A program made the position numbers and the translations under genes. Positions 23,761 through 37,091 of a DNA stretch of 64,000 bases are shown one piece after another. Source of the stretch: Neodontobutis hainanensis. Taxonomy: Eukaryota; Chordata; Actinopteri; Gobiiformes; Odontobutidae. The notes under the pieces were generated by a model. The model searched no databases, was not told the DNA's origin, and saw only the letters and a list, made by a program, of their open reading frames with translations. The stretch lies in NCBI GenBank assembly GCA_024349245.1, contig JALDNG010000006.1, positions 6,016,001 through 6,080,000 on the forward strand, given 5' to 3'. How positions within the stretch are numbered: the stretch's first letter is position 1; each line of letters starts with the position of its first letter.

Positions 23761-26700
23761 AGGTCATGGTATCTGTTTGTTATTTGTGTTTTACGTTTTT
23801 TTTCAATGATGGATCACCTGCAGGAGAAAAATGAATGCTTCTACCCTGGAGGACTGGGCAATGCTCCAAAACAAACAGCCTGATTGCATATCCTTGTTTT
23901 GGTATTGTATTGAGGACTCTCCTTAACTGCACCACTGCTGTGACCTAGTTGCTTTTTATAGAACTGCTACATTTACTTTGATTAATTTTTGGTTGAAAGA
24001 CATTATTTTTTTTTTAAATAGTCCACCTACACCAAAAAATTAAGATGCACAAGTGGAAATAAGCTTCCTAATGTGAAAGGCAATGTATTGTGTTGTTTCT
24101 TGAGGTAACGTTAGCGTTTATAATTTACTGTGCTCTCTCTTCTTCAGTGGCCAGCCTCCCAGCCTGAAGAGCTCGTTAAGCTTTGCCTTCCAGGGAAGAC
24201 TAATGGATGGCAGAGAAAGCCCCCTCAGGACCCTTTAGCATCGTTTCTGTTGGTCTGCTCGCTTAGTATTCACTTATGTATTTTCACCCTACTCTGAGCA
24301 CAGTATCACGAATAACCGTTGCTAATTCATAAACACACTTGGTGATATGGGGCCTCGTTCATAATTATCTGAGCTGTAGAAAAGCATTTCCTCTCCAATG
24401 CCATTCCATTAGCAAAGGTGCTGATTCCTCGAGCAAAGGGGAGAATCTGGCCTGCATAGTAAATGGCAGCCCTTAACACATGGAGCACAAGGCGAGCATG
24501 TGCACGTTCTTACGGCCACATGGAATTAATGTCATTTTCCTCCCACAGCCCCTTTTTGTCTTTTGGTTGTGTAACAGATTCTCCATGGGGTTCTGCGGGC
24601 TGAGGGAGTTTGAGAGGAGCACATTCCTCTCCTTCTTCCATGTCCCTCCTCTGTCCAAGGGTTGGGTCAGGCAAGAAACACATTCAACTGAGAAACAAGA
24701 AAAGCCTGGGAACCAAGCAGTGGCTTCTCAACATCACAAAAAGAAGTAGTTCTAAAGAAATTTTTTAACCTGCATTTTTTTTTTTTTTTCAAAAGATTTG
24801 TTACCCACTGAGACTTTCTAAAACACATGTTCAGCACGTGTAAACTTTGAGAAGAAATACCTCCAGCTTTTCTCTTGCACACTAACACATGAGTATGAGT
24901 GTAGATATTTATACTCAAGGCTCTAATGCCCCTTGTTATCCAGAGAAAATCTAAATGAACTCACTGTGGAAAACTGCATTCTGGCAGCAGATTTGAGTGG
25001 CAATTTGGGGGACTGTGCTCCTCCACACATGTTTGCAGAGGATTGCATTTTATTTGTTTTCATTCTCTAATGGCGTGTCACAAGCATGTCAGCCACATCT
25101 CGTTTTGTCATTGAGGTTTTTTCCCTTTCTTTTTTTGTCCCCTGCCGCTTCTTTAGCTCTCCGTCTCATAGGAGGAAAAGGGCTCTGGCGACCCCGCGAC
25201 CCCAATCTCACTTGAGACAGATGAAGCAGCCTCTCTTCTCCTCCTCCCTTCCGTCCCTACCTCCTTTGCCGCCGCACTCCTCCTCGCAGTTAATGATGGC
25301 TTTGTACCCGGCCGTGACCAACCCAAAGCTCTGTAACTTTTGCTGATGCACAGGGGAAGGGGGCCGGGAGGGGATGAGTGCACGTTTGTGTGGGGTGTAA
25401 ATATTGGTGTCAAACGCATAGGACACACCGATCAGCAGCACAACACCAAACAGAGAGCAATTATTTGCATGGCACAAACACAAAAGCACGCTGTTGGCCG
25501 CATTACAGCACCCTCTTATCTGGCTTCCCTTTGTTCACCTTATTCTCAGCTGTACTATAGTATCATTGACAAATACAGTCAGTGGACACGTTTCAGCTGT
25601 CAATCCTCACACCTGACCTCAGATAATTTCATGTGTTCATGTGGCTAGCTGCTCGTGCCATTCAGCCTGGTTTACATTTGAAAATTTGACTGTGTCCTGT
25701 GGACTAGTGCTAGTCCAACTTCTCACAACGTCATTGGTCCTAAGACTTTGTACGAGTCACGCGTGCTGAAACAAGACTGTTTTAAAAATACAATAAACTC
25801 TGAGTCCTCTTAGCAGCACATTACTATCCACATATTGATTATCAGCCTGACTGCAAAATGAAACAGCTGTGTTAGTGCTAACTCAGTATACAGTTGTTAA
25901 CTTTAACTCCTGAAGACTGTTGAGCTCCTCCCTTGTGTAGGACGGACAGGCAGGAGTTAACAGAGTACTGCTCCTCTGCTCTCCGCTTGATGACATATTG
26001 TCTCTGCATCCATGAAATTAATTTTTCTAATCTTAGTCAGCAGGAGCGGGGGAATTTGCACACATTAATATGGAACTGGATCTGTGCTCGCCCACTGCTG
26101 CAGTCTCTCATTCCTTCTTCTTCCTCACTCTTCTTCTTCTTTCTATCCTTGTACGCTTTTTGTTCCTTCTTAAAAACAGAAGGCCCGAGTGCACGGGGAT
26201 TCCGGCCTCAAACCGAGCTTTGTTGTGGAGGCTGAGGCATGGCTGGGTCCTGAGGTGTAAGACGAGCTAAGAGAGCCCTGCTGAATGGTATAAAGAAATG
26301 ACAGAGCAGCGGTTCTGGCTGCAGCATGTTGATTCTCCAGGGACAGGCGCTGCACAGAGGATAAAGAGGATCCAGTGACAATAATTATCCTTATTTGTTT
26401 CTCCTCACAAATGCACGCAGGCTGAAATGGTTTCATTACAAACAAATACAAGCTGGCATACTGCAGTAGTCCTTTCCAAGAAAAGGAAGACAATCAATAG
26501 CAAAAGGCATCTTGGGGCAGATTTTCATACACAATCAGTTTGATGTCTTTTAGGGGGATGCTTTTCACATTGTTGTAATTTGCACCATATGAGCGCCAAA
26601 TTGCATTTTATTTTTGACTTTGTTAGATGAAAAATATTATTCACTCACCATAAAACCTGTACAGAACCTAAACAGAAAAATCAGCAGTAATGATGGGAGT

Positions 26701-27920
26701 GCTGTTTGACCTGAGATGTCACACAGTTGTCACACACTGATTTTTTTTAATGGTGTGTTGGGCAGCCACATCGATTTTGTTTTTGATTCTTCTTCAGCAC
26801 GTACCGTCTGACAGTGGTCCATTGTATTTGAGGGCACAGTAAATAACCGGGAGGGAAGGCTGATACAGACAGGTGAGGATGTGGTCATGTTGTGGATGAC
26901 AGTGTTCGCAGAAGCCACAGAGACATGGGTTAGAGGCATTTACCCATGTTAAAAAATCCTGTATCCCAAATAGAAATGCAATAATAACCATTTCCCAATA
27001 TTGTTTTATGTTACCCTGATCCCAGTGTGCGTATCAAAATCCACATTCCCAAGCCTTTGTGTTCTGCATTTAGTCTCTCTCTCATTAACAACTTTGCAAA
27101 TTAAAGCAAGTAGTAAAATCATCTTTTCTGCTTAAAAATGTTGTCGATTGAGCTCAGAAAAGCAATTTAGCAGCTTTCACACACCATAATTTCACCCCTG
27201 TTCTGTTTTAATGGTTTGTTGTTTTTTTTTTTGCTCCTTAGCTCACAAAAGTAAGGATGCTGGAGAGTTCATAAATTGAATTTAAAATTTAGCTGCTGAA
27301 TTACTATTGTCTCCCCCATCCTGTCCCCCTGCACCCGTGAATGGCATGCCCGGATGAACAAAAGTGAAAAACACATTTGGTGAAATAAAAAACAATTTCT
27401 GTGTATTCCCACTAGTTTTTTTATCTGCTGTCCCTCCTGGCACAAACACAATTCACTTTGTGTCATATTCATAAATTTTTTTCCTAAGTACAGCCATTTT
27501 TCCGAGGAAAAAAAAAAAAACGAATGTTGCAATTTGTCAAGAATTGTTGTGTAGTGGTGTGTGGGAAATGGCGGGCATATCTTGAGGAAAGGGCTGCAGT
27601 GGGCTGAAATCTCATTTAATGGAACTTGTCATGAGAGCAGATATGAGACTTGGTGCTTTTTCCTCCTCTGCGGACAGGTGCGGAGAATGCCACGTGTAGA
27701 ATATGTCTCTAATAGCTCTATATCTTTTTATTGCTCCAGTTTCATTTCAGCATCTCTCAGAGTCTGTTGAAGAGTAGGAGATAGATCAACAGTGAGCTAA
27801 TCCGGGAGAGTGTCTTTAATCGCACGTCACCTCCCTTTTCCCCAAAAGCTTCCAAATTGTCTTCCATGCATTTTTGACAAACGGAGGACCTTTTGAGATG
27901 AGCTGGTGAACTGGTGAGGG

Positions 27921-27922
<2 letters not shown>

Positions 27923-27977
<55 letters not shown>
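27923..27977 (+). repeat. (GT)n microsatellite
   Basis: About 27 uninterrupted GT units; a second long TG tract begins 88 bp downstream. Confidence 0.96.
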
Positions 27978-27980
<3 letters not shown>

Positions 27981-28063
27981 ATATCATGAGTGGCACAGTG
28001 CCCCAGATTTTTGGAACTCCAGGCATTACCCTATTAATGTGGTAGCATAGTAGTGTGTGCGTG

Positions 28064-28064
<1 letters not shown>

Positions 28065-28148
<84 letters not shown>
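28065..28148 (+). repeat. (TG)n microsatellite, long
   Basis: About 42 uninterrupted TG units, the longest dinucleotide run in the window. The valine/cysteine repeat frame at 28055-28327 arises only from this repeat. Confidence 0.97.
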
Positions 28149-28150
<2 letters not shown>

Positions 28151-29591
28151 TTGTGTATCTGGCTGGTGTTTTATTTTTTATTTTTTAACTGGAAGCAAAC
28201 ACATGTGACTAAAGTTTCTATTAAGCAGAGATATGAATATGATGCGACTCTTATGCCCAGTCATGCAGACTTCTCCTGGATAAACCCCTCACACTCAATC
28301 CCCTCCACGCTGCAAAATAACTTTTAGACACCCGAGAGCACTCTCATCTCTTGCTGACTCCAGTTTTCTCTCTCACCACCAAAACAGGCAGTCCCTCTCT
28401 CCATTGCTCCACACCAAACAGTCCAAACTACTCCACACACATGCCCCGGTGGACAAAACCACTTTAAAAGCAGGAACGGCGGAACGGGCCCACACGTAAC
28501 CTGCTGAATAAAGTGCTCCCATCCCCCTGACATGTCTCCGCAATATTAGCCTGGCAATATAAGGCTGCGGCAATTTCTCCTCAGCGCTAAGACGAGCTGA
28601 TATTGAGTTGGGGAGGAGAGGCGGACCTGAGGAGGAAGCTGGCGGAGGGGAAGTTAGCCGGAGAAGTATGTGAGCGAGAAACATTGTTGTAAATCACATA
28701 CTATCCTGAAGTAAAAATGGAAGGAATGAAAGAGTCCGTGTTAGACAAATACATACCCCGGAATTTTCCAAAGGACCTCAAACAACCTCCCTAAATATGG
28801 CTGTGAACATCTTACAATGGATTAAACCGCCCTTGACACCTGTGCATTTTTCTCTTTGTTTCTTGCGTTGATAGAAGAAGTAAGCTCCTATATAGCTTTA
28901 CTGAGCAAGCACTTTGACTGCCTGACTGCCCGGTGTTCCCAGCTGGGATTTCAAACTTCAAATGTCTTTCCACAGTCGAAAAAATGCAAAGCTTGAATCC
29001 CTGCCATGCACCTTACCACTCCGAGGCAGACCTTTAGCACCTAACAGTTTGAATATTTGAAAGCGTTATAGCATAAAGTCAGAACCCACATCTAATAGTC
29101 TGTATTACTGGCAGTTTGCAGTTAGTAGCAGGAGGCACACTGTAGTCATTATTGGCATCACTGGGCTGTGGTTGTGGGAACAGGGCCATCCAGATTTTTA
29201 TTACTATTGCTTCCCATCTCTTTAAACAACATTTACAACTCTTTTAAAAACCCTTTCAGACATTAAAACAAAGATACAAGCTTTAGGTTTTAATTAAATA
29301 ATTTTAGGCTGGGCTCCCTCCAGGTAAAGTTTGCTTCTGATTGCGGGCCAGTAAACATCTTTGCTTATTTAATTCCATTTGTAGTTCACTTATGACCTGT
29401 ATATATTCATTTAAGTCCTCGCTGTGCAACGTTACTATAAATCAGCAGCGGTTGGGGTTTGGACTGAGAGTGGACTTTCGTTAGAGGCGGTTTGCAGATG
29501 GCAAATATTATCATTTGTCCAATCACTGCTTAACATGCAGTATTATTTAAAGACTGTATGTAAATTATTTGTCTATGTTTTTCCCCCACAG

Positions 29592-29795
29592 GTGCCTTCG
29601 ATGGACTTCATGGCAATGAAGCGCTCACAGCTGTACGGCATGGCCAACAACCCTTACTCAGCTCCACCGCAGCCAGGGGGCGGCCCTTACCCTCCCAGCC
29701 AGCCGTACACGTCGCCTCCCCCTCATCGTTATCCAATAAGCATTCAGGGCCGAGGGCAGATGGGCATGGGCGGGATGCAGTACCCCCAACAACAG
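29592..29795 (+). CDS. arid1b: arid1b coding exon 2 (residues 397-464)
   Basis: This is the second coding exon, 204 nt, phase 0 at both ends. The acceptor has a strong polypyrimidine tract (TTTTTCCCCCACAG) and the donor is CAG|GTATGC. The peptide opens with VPSMDFMAMKRSQLYGM, matching the ARID1B block with the MKRxQLYGM core, and closes with RYPISIQGR ... GGMQYPQQQ, which is ARID1B-like (the ARID1A equivalent differs). The middle is Pro/Gly/Ser/Tyr-rich and disordered, with no catalytic motif. It extends the low-complexity N-terminal arm of BAF250b that precedes the ARID domain. The open frame extending on both sides of this exon (29424-30092) is intronic read-through. As a symmetric exon it could be skipped without a frameshift. 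Confidence 0.95.
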
Positions 29796-32029
29796 GTATG
29801 CCGAACAAACCACATCATCGCTCCTGCGTGTTCCTGGCACGAGCCGTTAGTAAATGAGTCAGCCCACTCTGCAGCGCCGTTCCAGAAATTAGAGCCGGTA
29901 TTCGAAGCGGTATTGCAGTGGCACATTTGTGAACATTCCCCTGCGATTTTCCCCCAAAGGCTTGGCATGTTCAATTCGAGACGGAGCCTAAAATACCGTT
30001 GCAGCACATCTCACACCCTGGCATGTGGTAGTGTCACTCCTGTTCCTCAGCGCGCTCCCCTCCAGACTCCCATTGGAGCGGGACACGTGTGATGCTGAGC
30101 GGATCTGTTGTATGTGTGCCGTGTGAATAAGTATGTTAGTATCTTTATGCCTCTTTGATGGTGCGCCTGTACGCTTGATTAAATATTTCTATATGCCAAT
30201 GAGTGCTTCCAGGTGCAGGCGCGTGTGACTGACTTTTTATTTTTGTGTGTGATGGAATGCCTTCTGCGTAGTAAACGTAGTCACAGCAGAGCCGGGCCCG
30301 CATCCCAGTCTTTCTGCACGACACAATAGGCCTGTGTTGGAGACAATGGCGCTGCTGTCTGTATTATTGAGTCTTAAGTAAATCCCATTTTCAGTAGAAG
30401 GGTGTGTGTGATTAGAACGGGGGAGATAGTAAGAAGTTATTTATGTGAATTAATAATGTGTGTATGTTATCGCTGCCTTTGAATGCGTTAGTGTGTGTGT
30501 GTGTAGGGACCGTGTTTGTGGCTGGCAGTGTGTCTGTGCAGATGACAGTGCCGTTCTTTCAGCGTAGTCTTTGGTGAAACAGCAGTGCAGAGCTCCACAG
30601 TGAGAGAGGAAGGAGCACAATGTCCCCTGCTGTCGCTGCCTGCTATATTTAGGCGGACGGGTCTGGTGCATGGACTTGGACAGACACCGCTCACTGGGGG
30701 ACTGACATACAGACAGACGGATGCACAGACAAGTAGACAGGATGATAGACTGATAAGCAGAATATGTGATCATCTCAGCTGGAAAATGTGTCTCATTTGC
30801 CTTTACATGCATGTTATTCTCATCAGCTCATTCCGTGAAGTATGTATATTTTAATAAAATCCACATGAATTATGACCCCAACTCTATAGCACAATTAATT
30901 AAATGCTGTACACTGAATTCAGTGCAAAAATGGCAATAATGAGCAAGGATAATCAAATGAATTAAAAAAAGATTTTGAAACACTACCACTCAGACTATTA
31001 CTGAAGCTGAGGAAGTGTTTTTCTTTTAAATTTCAAAACACACAGCCCCGACACATGTAAAGCGATTCCATGCATAAATGCTGTTCAGACACTCACACAA
31101 AAAAATACATCGCCGGTGCTGTTGTGTGATGAAATCCTCCAGCCTAATACATTGGGGAGGCTGAGCGTCAGGGTAGCAATCACAGCATAGCGCTATGGAA
31201 CGTAATTAGTTGGAATAGAATTAGCTGTTCACTCTGGCTATAGCCATGGGAACTGCGCTTCTAAAGTTTCTAATTATCTGGCTCTGGCTTTAAAAGCTGC
31301 ACCAGCGCCTTGCCTATCTGCAGCCGGTGAAATCTAACTCACAGTAATGAGTTTGGAGGAGGAGGTTTAATTCCATGCTCTCAGATGAGCGTAATGAGCC
31401 TCACCTACAGAAAAGCGGTCAGGGGTCTGTTCAGTGAGGCTAAAAAATGAGTGTTCCAGATGTGGACTGCACATGCACCGTGTGTGTAGGTCCTAAAGTG
31501 ACTGTTAATTACTTATTGGATGATGCACCAAACACAGAGAAGATACCAGAACTGTCCCTGGATCAGCTGTGAAGAAGAGTCAGCGATATGGACTGTGACC
31601 GCATCAGAACGGGGATTTGGGGTGATGTAAAAGGCACACACGAACATCCCCCATGATGCATTGGGCCTCAGCTTGTCAAACTGAAGCATGCTGGGATGTT
31701 GCCAGGCAACGTGACGTCAACATAGATATGTGTGTATGTCTAGCGCTTTCCTGGAACTAAGCCAGTGTATGTGCACTGTGCAAACTGTCCACCTTTAGAT
31801 TTCACTCATGACATGCTTTTCTCGCACCAACACATTCTTTACTCTTATTGGCAATTTCTTATCCTTAATCCAGTTATTGATGGCAAGTACAGACATCTCA
31901 TCTCATAAAAAAAAACGACATCTGCATGCCTCTGGGTTGTAATGTTAACTGGCATTAGGTGTAGTTAGGTTCTTGCTGCTCTGTCATTCATTGTGTTTGT
32001 GTCTTAGACTGACTGTGATGCATGTGAAG

Positions 32030-32031
<2 letters not shown>

Positions 32032-32106
<75 letters not shown>

Positions 32107-32115
32107 TGTATATAT
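32032..32115 (+). repeat. (TA)n microsatellite
   Basis: About 37 AT units are followed by CTG and a short TATATAT run. The tract is self-complementary, so cruciform extrusion and length instability are expected, and the true length may differ from that assembled. Confidence 0.95.
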
Positions 32116-33839
32116 GAAGAAACAGACGCCAGGACAACACCATTTTAGAGGAGAAAGATGAGGAAAGAGGATGCAGGTGACTTGGGAATGACAGGCCATG
32201 TGAGGGAGGAACGTTGTTTGAGAAAGGAATGAACTTGAAAGAAGGGGGGAAAAAACAGGGCCGCCAATTCTGAGCGTAATTTCCTGTGATGTCAAAGTTG
32301 GCAGACAGAGAGGAAAAGGAATTTGAAGGAAACATTAGTGTTTGATGTGAAAAGAGGGGAGGGGTGATGGAGCGGGAGAGAGCACAGGAGGAAAAAAAGA
32401 TATCCTGGGAAATGAAAGACAGAGGGAGAGAGAGAAGAGAATGGTGTGTTTGCGTGTGCGTGTAGGGCAAGGTGAATGTGTCAGTGAGTCAGGCAGAAAC
32501 CATTACTAGTGTTGGCTGTTTGTTCCTTACAGGCCAACTCAATAAAAGTCAAGTAAAAATGTCTCCCACTAATTCCTTTTATAATGTTTATCAGCTCCTT
32601 CCTCTTCATTCAGTAATTATTAGGTGTAAGTACAAAAGCTACAGTATATGTCTATTGTCTGAAAGTAATAAATGTTTAATTATTAGATTTGTCAGTATTA
32701 TTGATGTTTGGTACAAACATTCAGCGTGTGTTTACATTGTCTTGTCACACACTGAGTGAATCACAGAAATACCCATAATAAGCACAGACTTGCTTGAATA
32801 ATTATTTTTCTCACAGCTGTCAATGTAACTGTCAATTACATGCATTTAGTAGTAAATGTAAATGTATGAAAATGAGTTGCATTAGTTTGCAAGCTGTTCC
32901 TTGATTTTTTAAACTTGACTGCATGTCTAGAAAGTTCTGTTTAATGTGAATAAAACCAGCACCACCATTAAGAGACAGCTCATTGGACACTTGGACAGTG
33001 TTTTTTAATATTGGGGCCTTTCAGTGAGTTTTATAAAAGTGAAACCTGTTCATCTTAAAAATTGATTGAAACTCGTCATAGCATAATCAATTCAAACCAA
33101 TATAAAGCAGTATTTTTTCCAGACAGGTGAGGAGGCCGAGGTCTTCTTGTTCATTAAATAGATTTATTGTGAGTAAAGATTTCAATTGAGGATGCAAGCT
33201 TTAAAGTACAGCATACACAAACTGGACCAGTGTTTTTATTATTTACAAATTAATTCACAAAATAATGATTTGGATTTTAAGTTTCCATTAAAACAAAAGC
33301 AGTAAAATCCAAACATCATCTTGTGGGCTATCGACTTCCTGGAGTTAGATGGATAATTTACAGCATCGATTGGGCCTGGGCAGGGGGGCGTTTCTCACTG
33401 CTGTGGAGAGTGAGGGCCACTTGGAAGCACTTAGGGGCCCCGGGTGCTGGGGTTGTCTCTAGGGTTAATGCAGCCAGCGCTGCTGCCTCTGACGGATGGC
33501 TGGGAAGCCCCAGTAAATCAGCCCCTTTGCCAGGAAAGATGGAGGGTAAGGAGGGGCTGGCGCACAGAGGGGACCACTTCAGCATTGTCATGCCCCTCCC
33601 TATGTGAGAGCTCTTGAAACACCGGGGACGAGCTGATCAAAGTACACCTCTCCTCCATGCAGATTTGAATCATCCCATCCTCTCATCTCAAGTCCTGCAC
33701 TAATGCCAAGCCCAAGGGGCCCTGGGCATTTTCACCTCAAAGTTAAAAAGACATTAGGGCACGGGGAGGAGAGAGAAAGGGACTGGAAAAGAACAGTGAC
33801 ATGGAAAGGCTGATTAAGTAAGGGTTCCTCTCTGGCACA

Positions 33840-34050
33840 GAATAGATGAAGTTTCAGGATCAATTCATTAGCAACCTAGCCTACGCACGTCAATGGCTCT
33901 AATAGCCATCTCTCATTTGTAACGTTTATTACCCTGCTGCTGTGAGTGACTCTCAGCCAATCAACTGCATGGGGAGACAATGTAGCCATTAAATAAAAGG
34001 GACAGAGACGCCTCTCATTATATCAATGCACACATCTAACATAAAGGAGT
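33840..34050. other. Candidate conserved non-coding element
   Basis: Non-repetitive sequence with words such as GATCAATTCATTAGCAAC, CCAATCAACTGCATGG and CATTAAATAAAAGGG and no open frame of note. It resembles vertebrate developmental enhancers in texture only; conservation was not tested. Confidence 0.22.
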
Positions 34051-35894
34051 GTGACGAAATATATCAGCAGTATATACATGTTCATTTACAGTGATGCTCT
34101 CGCACGAAGAGGCAGATCATACTTTTTCATGTCAGCCATTAGTTAAATTACAAAGCCAGCTGTCTCTTATTTCTTGCTATTGCATTAGCTGTATGAGCTG
34201 CCAGCTCCGTCATTTTCACTCAGGCAGGTGAAGTGAAGTTGGAATTTAATATAATTTGGTGATGAATGCAGGCAAGTGGTGTAAAACGTCTCAAATGGTG
34301 TGTTTTTGAAAGCTCCCTGCTCAGCGCTGTGTCTGCACTGCTCTATATGTGCCTATTGATAAGATAAAAGAGCAGCCAGATGAAAGTGGAGCGAACCAGG
34401 GGAGTGAGGAAGAGAAAGGGATGCGTTACGTCTTTTCCGAGTTACAGGCGGATTAGTTGCTGCTCTAATTGGCTCACCGAGAATTCTTCGCAGTTTTCAT
34501 CCAGATTAGAGATAGATTTTTGCACAGGTCAAGTCTGCGCCTGCACCACAGCGCCCGGCCTTCATTTGTAGAACGGGGGGGTGAAAAGACGAGGAGCCCC
34601 ATCAACATTGGAAAACACATCTGAGAAGCATAGATTGGCATGATCAAGGTGTGGGTTGATTCCTATCCAGCTTGTGTGAGAAGGAAAATAGGCCCTGTAG
34701 ACCACAGAGTCCAACTTCAAAGTAGCTCTCATTCCTCGCTGACTTTCATAAAGGTTTGATATGGATAAACACATTTCTCTTCACACTGTTATAGTAATGA
34801 GTGTATGTCACCTTCATTGACCTTCATTTGTGGTTGCGTTTACATTCAGATAATTGCTGCTTTACTCACCTCTCTTCAAGCTGATATGATACAAAGGGAC
34901 AATTAGGGAGACATCTGAGATTAGATTCAGACAAAAGCAGATGTTTCTTCTATAGGTCAGTAAAAAGTTAACCCAGATTGTTTGGTTAAAAAAAACAAAA
35001 TAAATGAAATAAGCTCAGCCGCTTTCTGATAAAGTAAATAGTCAGAATGATGCCCTGGAGAAGTTTTGTGCTGTAGGTAGCCTACTTTATTTCCTTATAA
35101 TCTTCTAAAGATGGTTGTTTGATTCATAAAGGTTAAATGTGCTCCTTGAGTTAGTCCCAACGTTATTTAGCTTTTTCCATTATGTTTACAGCTGAGTTAA
35201 ATGTTGAGAAAATCACCATCAGATCATCTTTCACATTCCCTCAGTGTGAAAACCTGCCTTAGTTTTTTTTTTTTATAGCACTCTTTATTCAGATCTATTT
35301 CTGACCCTTCTCCAAATGAACAGCTTTTTTTTTTCCTTGTGCACTTTCTCAATTTCCCTCTTTTCTCCGTCGTTCTTGGCCTCAGATTGGGGTCAGGAGT
35401 TTAGTAGGGGAAAAACATTTGGAACTGGTGGCACAGGGCCCAGAGCCTCTTACAAAAAAATAAAAAAATAAATGGCTGTTCGCTCACACATTACAGAGAG
35501 CATTAACCTGCCCTGCTCTGCTCTCCAAATGTCTCCATTACAGTCTGCCTGGAACAACACAGCCGCCGCTGGTCACAGCCAGTCAGCAATAAAACGCTCA
35601 CAAAGAGCTTTGTATTTTTCCCTTTTTCTTCATCAATTGATGTGAGCAGAAAAATAGAGCATTAAAGAGAGGAAAAATAAAGAAAGACAGACAGGGGGCA
35701 CAGAGCAATCTCTGGTAGTCTCCACAAAGGAATCCAAGATGAAAATATAGAAAAACACAGCTGTGTGTCTATCAGTCAGTGACTACACTATCTGCTCGCT
35801 TTCACTCAGCGTCAGTGCAGTGTTGATGTTATCACCAGGTCGATAAGTCCCAGGCTTTGAATAGACAAGCTTGTGTTTCATTTCAGAATAAAAA

Positions 35895-36575
35895 ATGGTA
35901 GTATATGAAGTTACGCGGTTGCAGAAATGGGATCACATCAGACGTTACAGCTCCTCTGCGCCCTGCTTTTTCATTGCTGAGCGTCCTGTGTATTTTCACA
36001 GTAACCTGCCGCTGTGTTTACCTGTGTATACGTGTGGGTCTCCACCTCTCTCTGACCAGCCTCCTCCACAAGGGCAGCTCATTCTCAAAGTGTCAAGGGC
36101 CTTTCCACGCACCAGGAGGGGAGGGGAACGAGAGGAGATCAAAGAGAGGTACGGAACGACAGAACAGCCGTCACCTTGGGGAAGAGAGAGAGATAGGAGA
36201 AGGATGACGCGATGCTTCCTCATCTTCCTCAGCGCCTTATGTTTAATCATGAGCCTGTTGATGCTGATCCTTCCCTCCGATGCCTTGCATTTCATTAAAG
36301 GACTCACCTTCGTCTGCGATTCTCAAGCCGTCCAGTTCCCTACACGAGACACATCCAAGAGCAGGCAGCACACGGCTTGTGAGTGGCTGATCTTATCACT
36401 GCACAAAGCTGGAGGACGTGTAACGATGGAGTGCAGTGATAACTCCGTTAGATGTCAGCTTCATATGATTCAACATATAAGGAGGGAAGAAATTCAACCA
36501 TCGCAGCGACAGTGTACACAGGCGGCTGCACAAACAGACCAGAGACACATTGTGGCGACTTGTATGCCCTTCTAG
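35895..36575 (+). other. Unexplained 226-codon open frame in intron 2
   Basis: This is the longest open frame outside arid1b. It starts at ATG 35895 and stops after 36575. The product is Arg/Gln/Ser-rich with one hydrophobic stretch (RCFLIFLSALCLIMSLLML) near the middle. I recognise no family. The segment 35980-36300 is open in more than one frame on both strands, because it is locally GC-richer and poor in stop words, so chance is the simplest explanation. It sits inside a host intron on the same strand. I do not call it a gene. Confidence 0.15.
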
Positions 36576-37035
36576 GAAACCATTCAGGAATTTCAATTTT
36601 GAGTTTTGGCCCTCTGAGGCTGCTGTAGCTTGCGTGGAGTAGAGTTTAAACCAAAAAAAACTAAAAATGGGCTGCAAAAACCATAAAAAGCATATCACCC
36701 TGAACCGTCACATTTTTACTATGCTGTGATGTCGGCTTGGATCTAAAACACAAAATATTACCCAATATTTGTTTTTTTTTATAGCTCAAACAGCATCTAG
36801 GAAGCATAAAACAAACTTAATAATGTAAATGTTTTAGCCACTTGCCAAATAAGCTTTAAAACAGATGCTGTCACAGAGTTATTTTGATACCTGTATATTT
36901 TTTCTCCTCGTGATTGACAGATCTGTCAGCACTACCATTTCTCTCGTACTGTTTCCCCGCTGCGCTCCCTTGCTGAAATTTCTTTTTGATTACCAGCCTT
37001 TAAGTTAGCTTTTAGATTCACTGAACTGCTGCAGA

Positions 37036-37091
37036 GTGTGTGTGTGTTGTGTGTGTGTGTGTGTGTGTGTGCGTGTGTGCGTGTGTGTGTG
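37036..37091 (+). repeat. (GT)n microsatellite, interrupted
   Basis: GT units with one TTG and two GC interruptions, in arid1b intron 2. Confidence 0.93.

Larger units (their letters stand above)
10850..29591 (+). other. arid1b: arid1b intron 1
   Basis: This is an 18.7 kb intron between donor GTGAGT (10850) and acceptor TTCCCCCACAG (ending 29591), phase 0. It contains a 25-bp A-run (11516-11540), CA/TG microsatellites, a degraded tRNA-like SINE head (about 16738-16800), a dead Tc1-type transposon (about 17385-18582), a CTCF-like site (18915-18933) and purine-rich tracts (about 20560-20720). AT-rich segments at about 13985-14060, 20880-20960, 23580-23760 and 24290-24420 look like conserved non-coding elements. 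No nested gene is supported. Long introns near the 5' end of ARID1B are also seen in mammals. Confidence 0.9.

Noticed and set aside
28055..28327. 90-codon frame with Cys-Val repeats, and similar frames at 14783-15075, 27757-28026 and 62054-62358
   Set aside because: Products of dinucleotide or C-run microsatellites.
29424..29591. Extension of the exon 2 frame upstream of 29592 and downstream of 29795
   Set aside because: Intronic sequence outside a strong acceptor and donor; homology is confined to 29592-29795.
31984..32470. 160-codon - strand frame ending in alternating Ile-Tyr
   Set aside because: Translation of the (TA)n microsatellite plus a pyrimidine-rich stretch.
33323..33607. 94-codon frame in intron 2
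   Set aside because: No family resemblance, an antisense frame of similar length over the same DNA, and local GC enrichment explain it.
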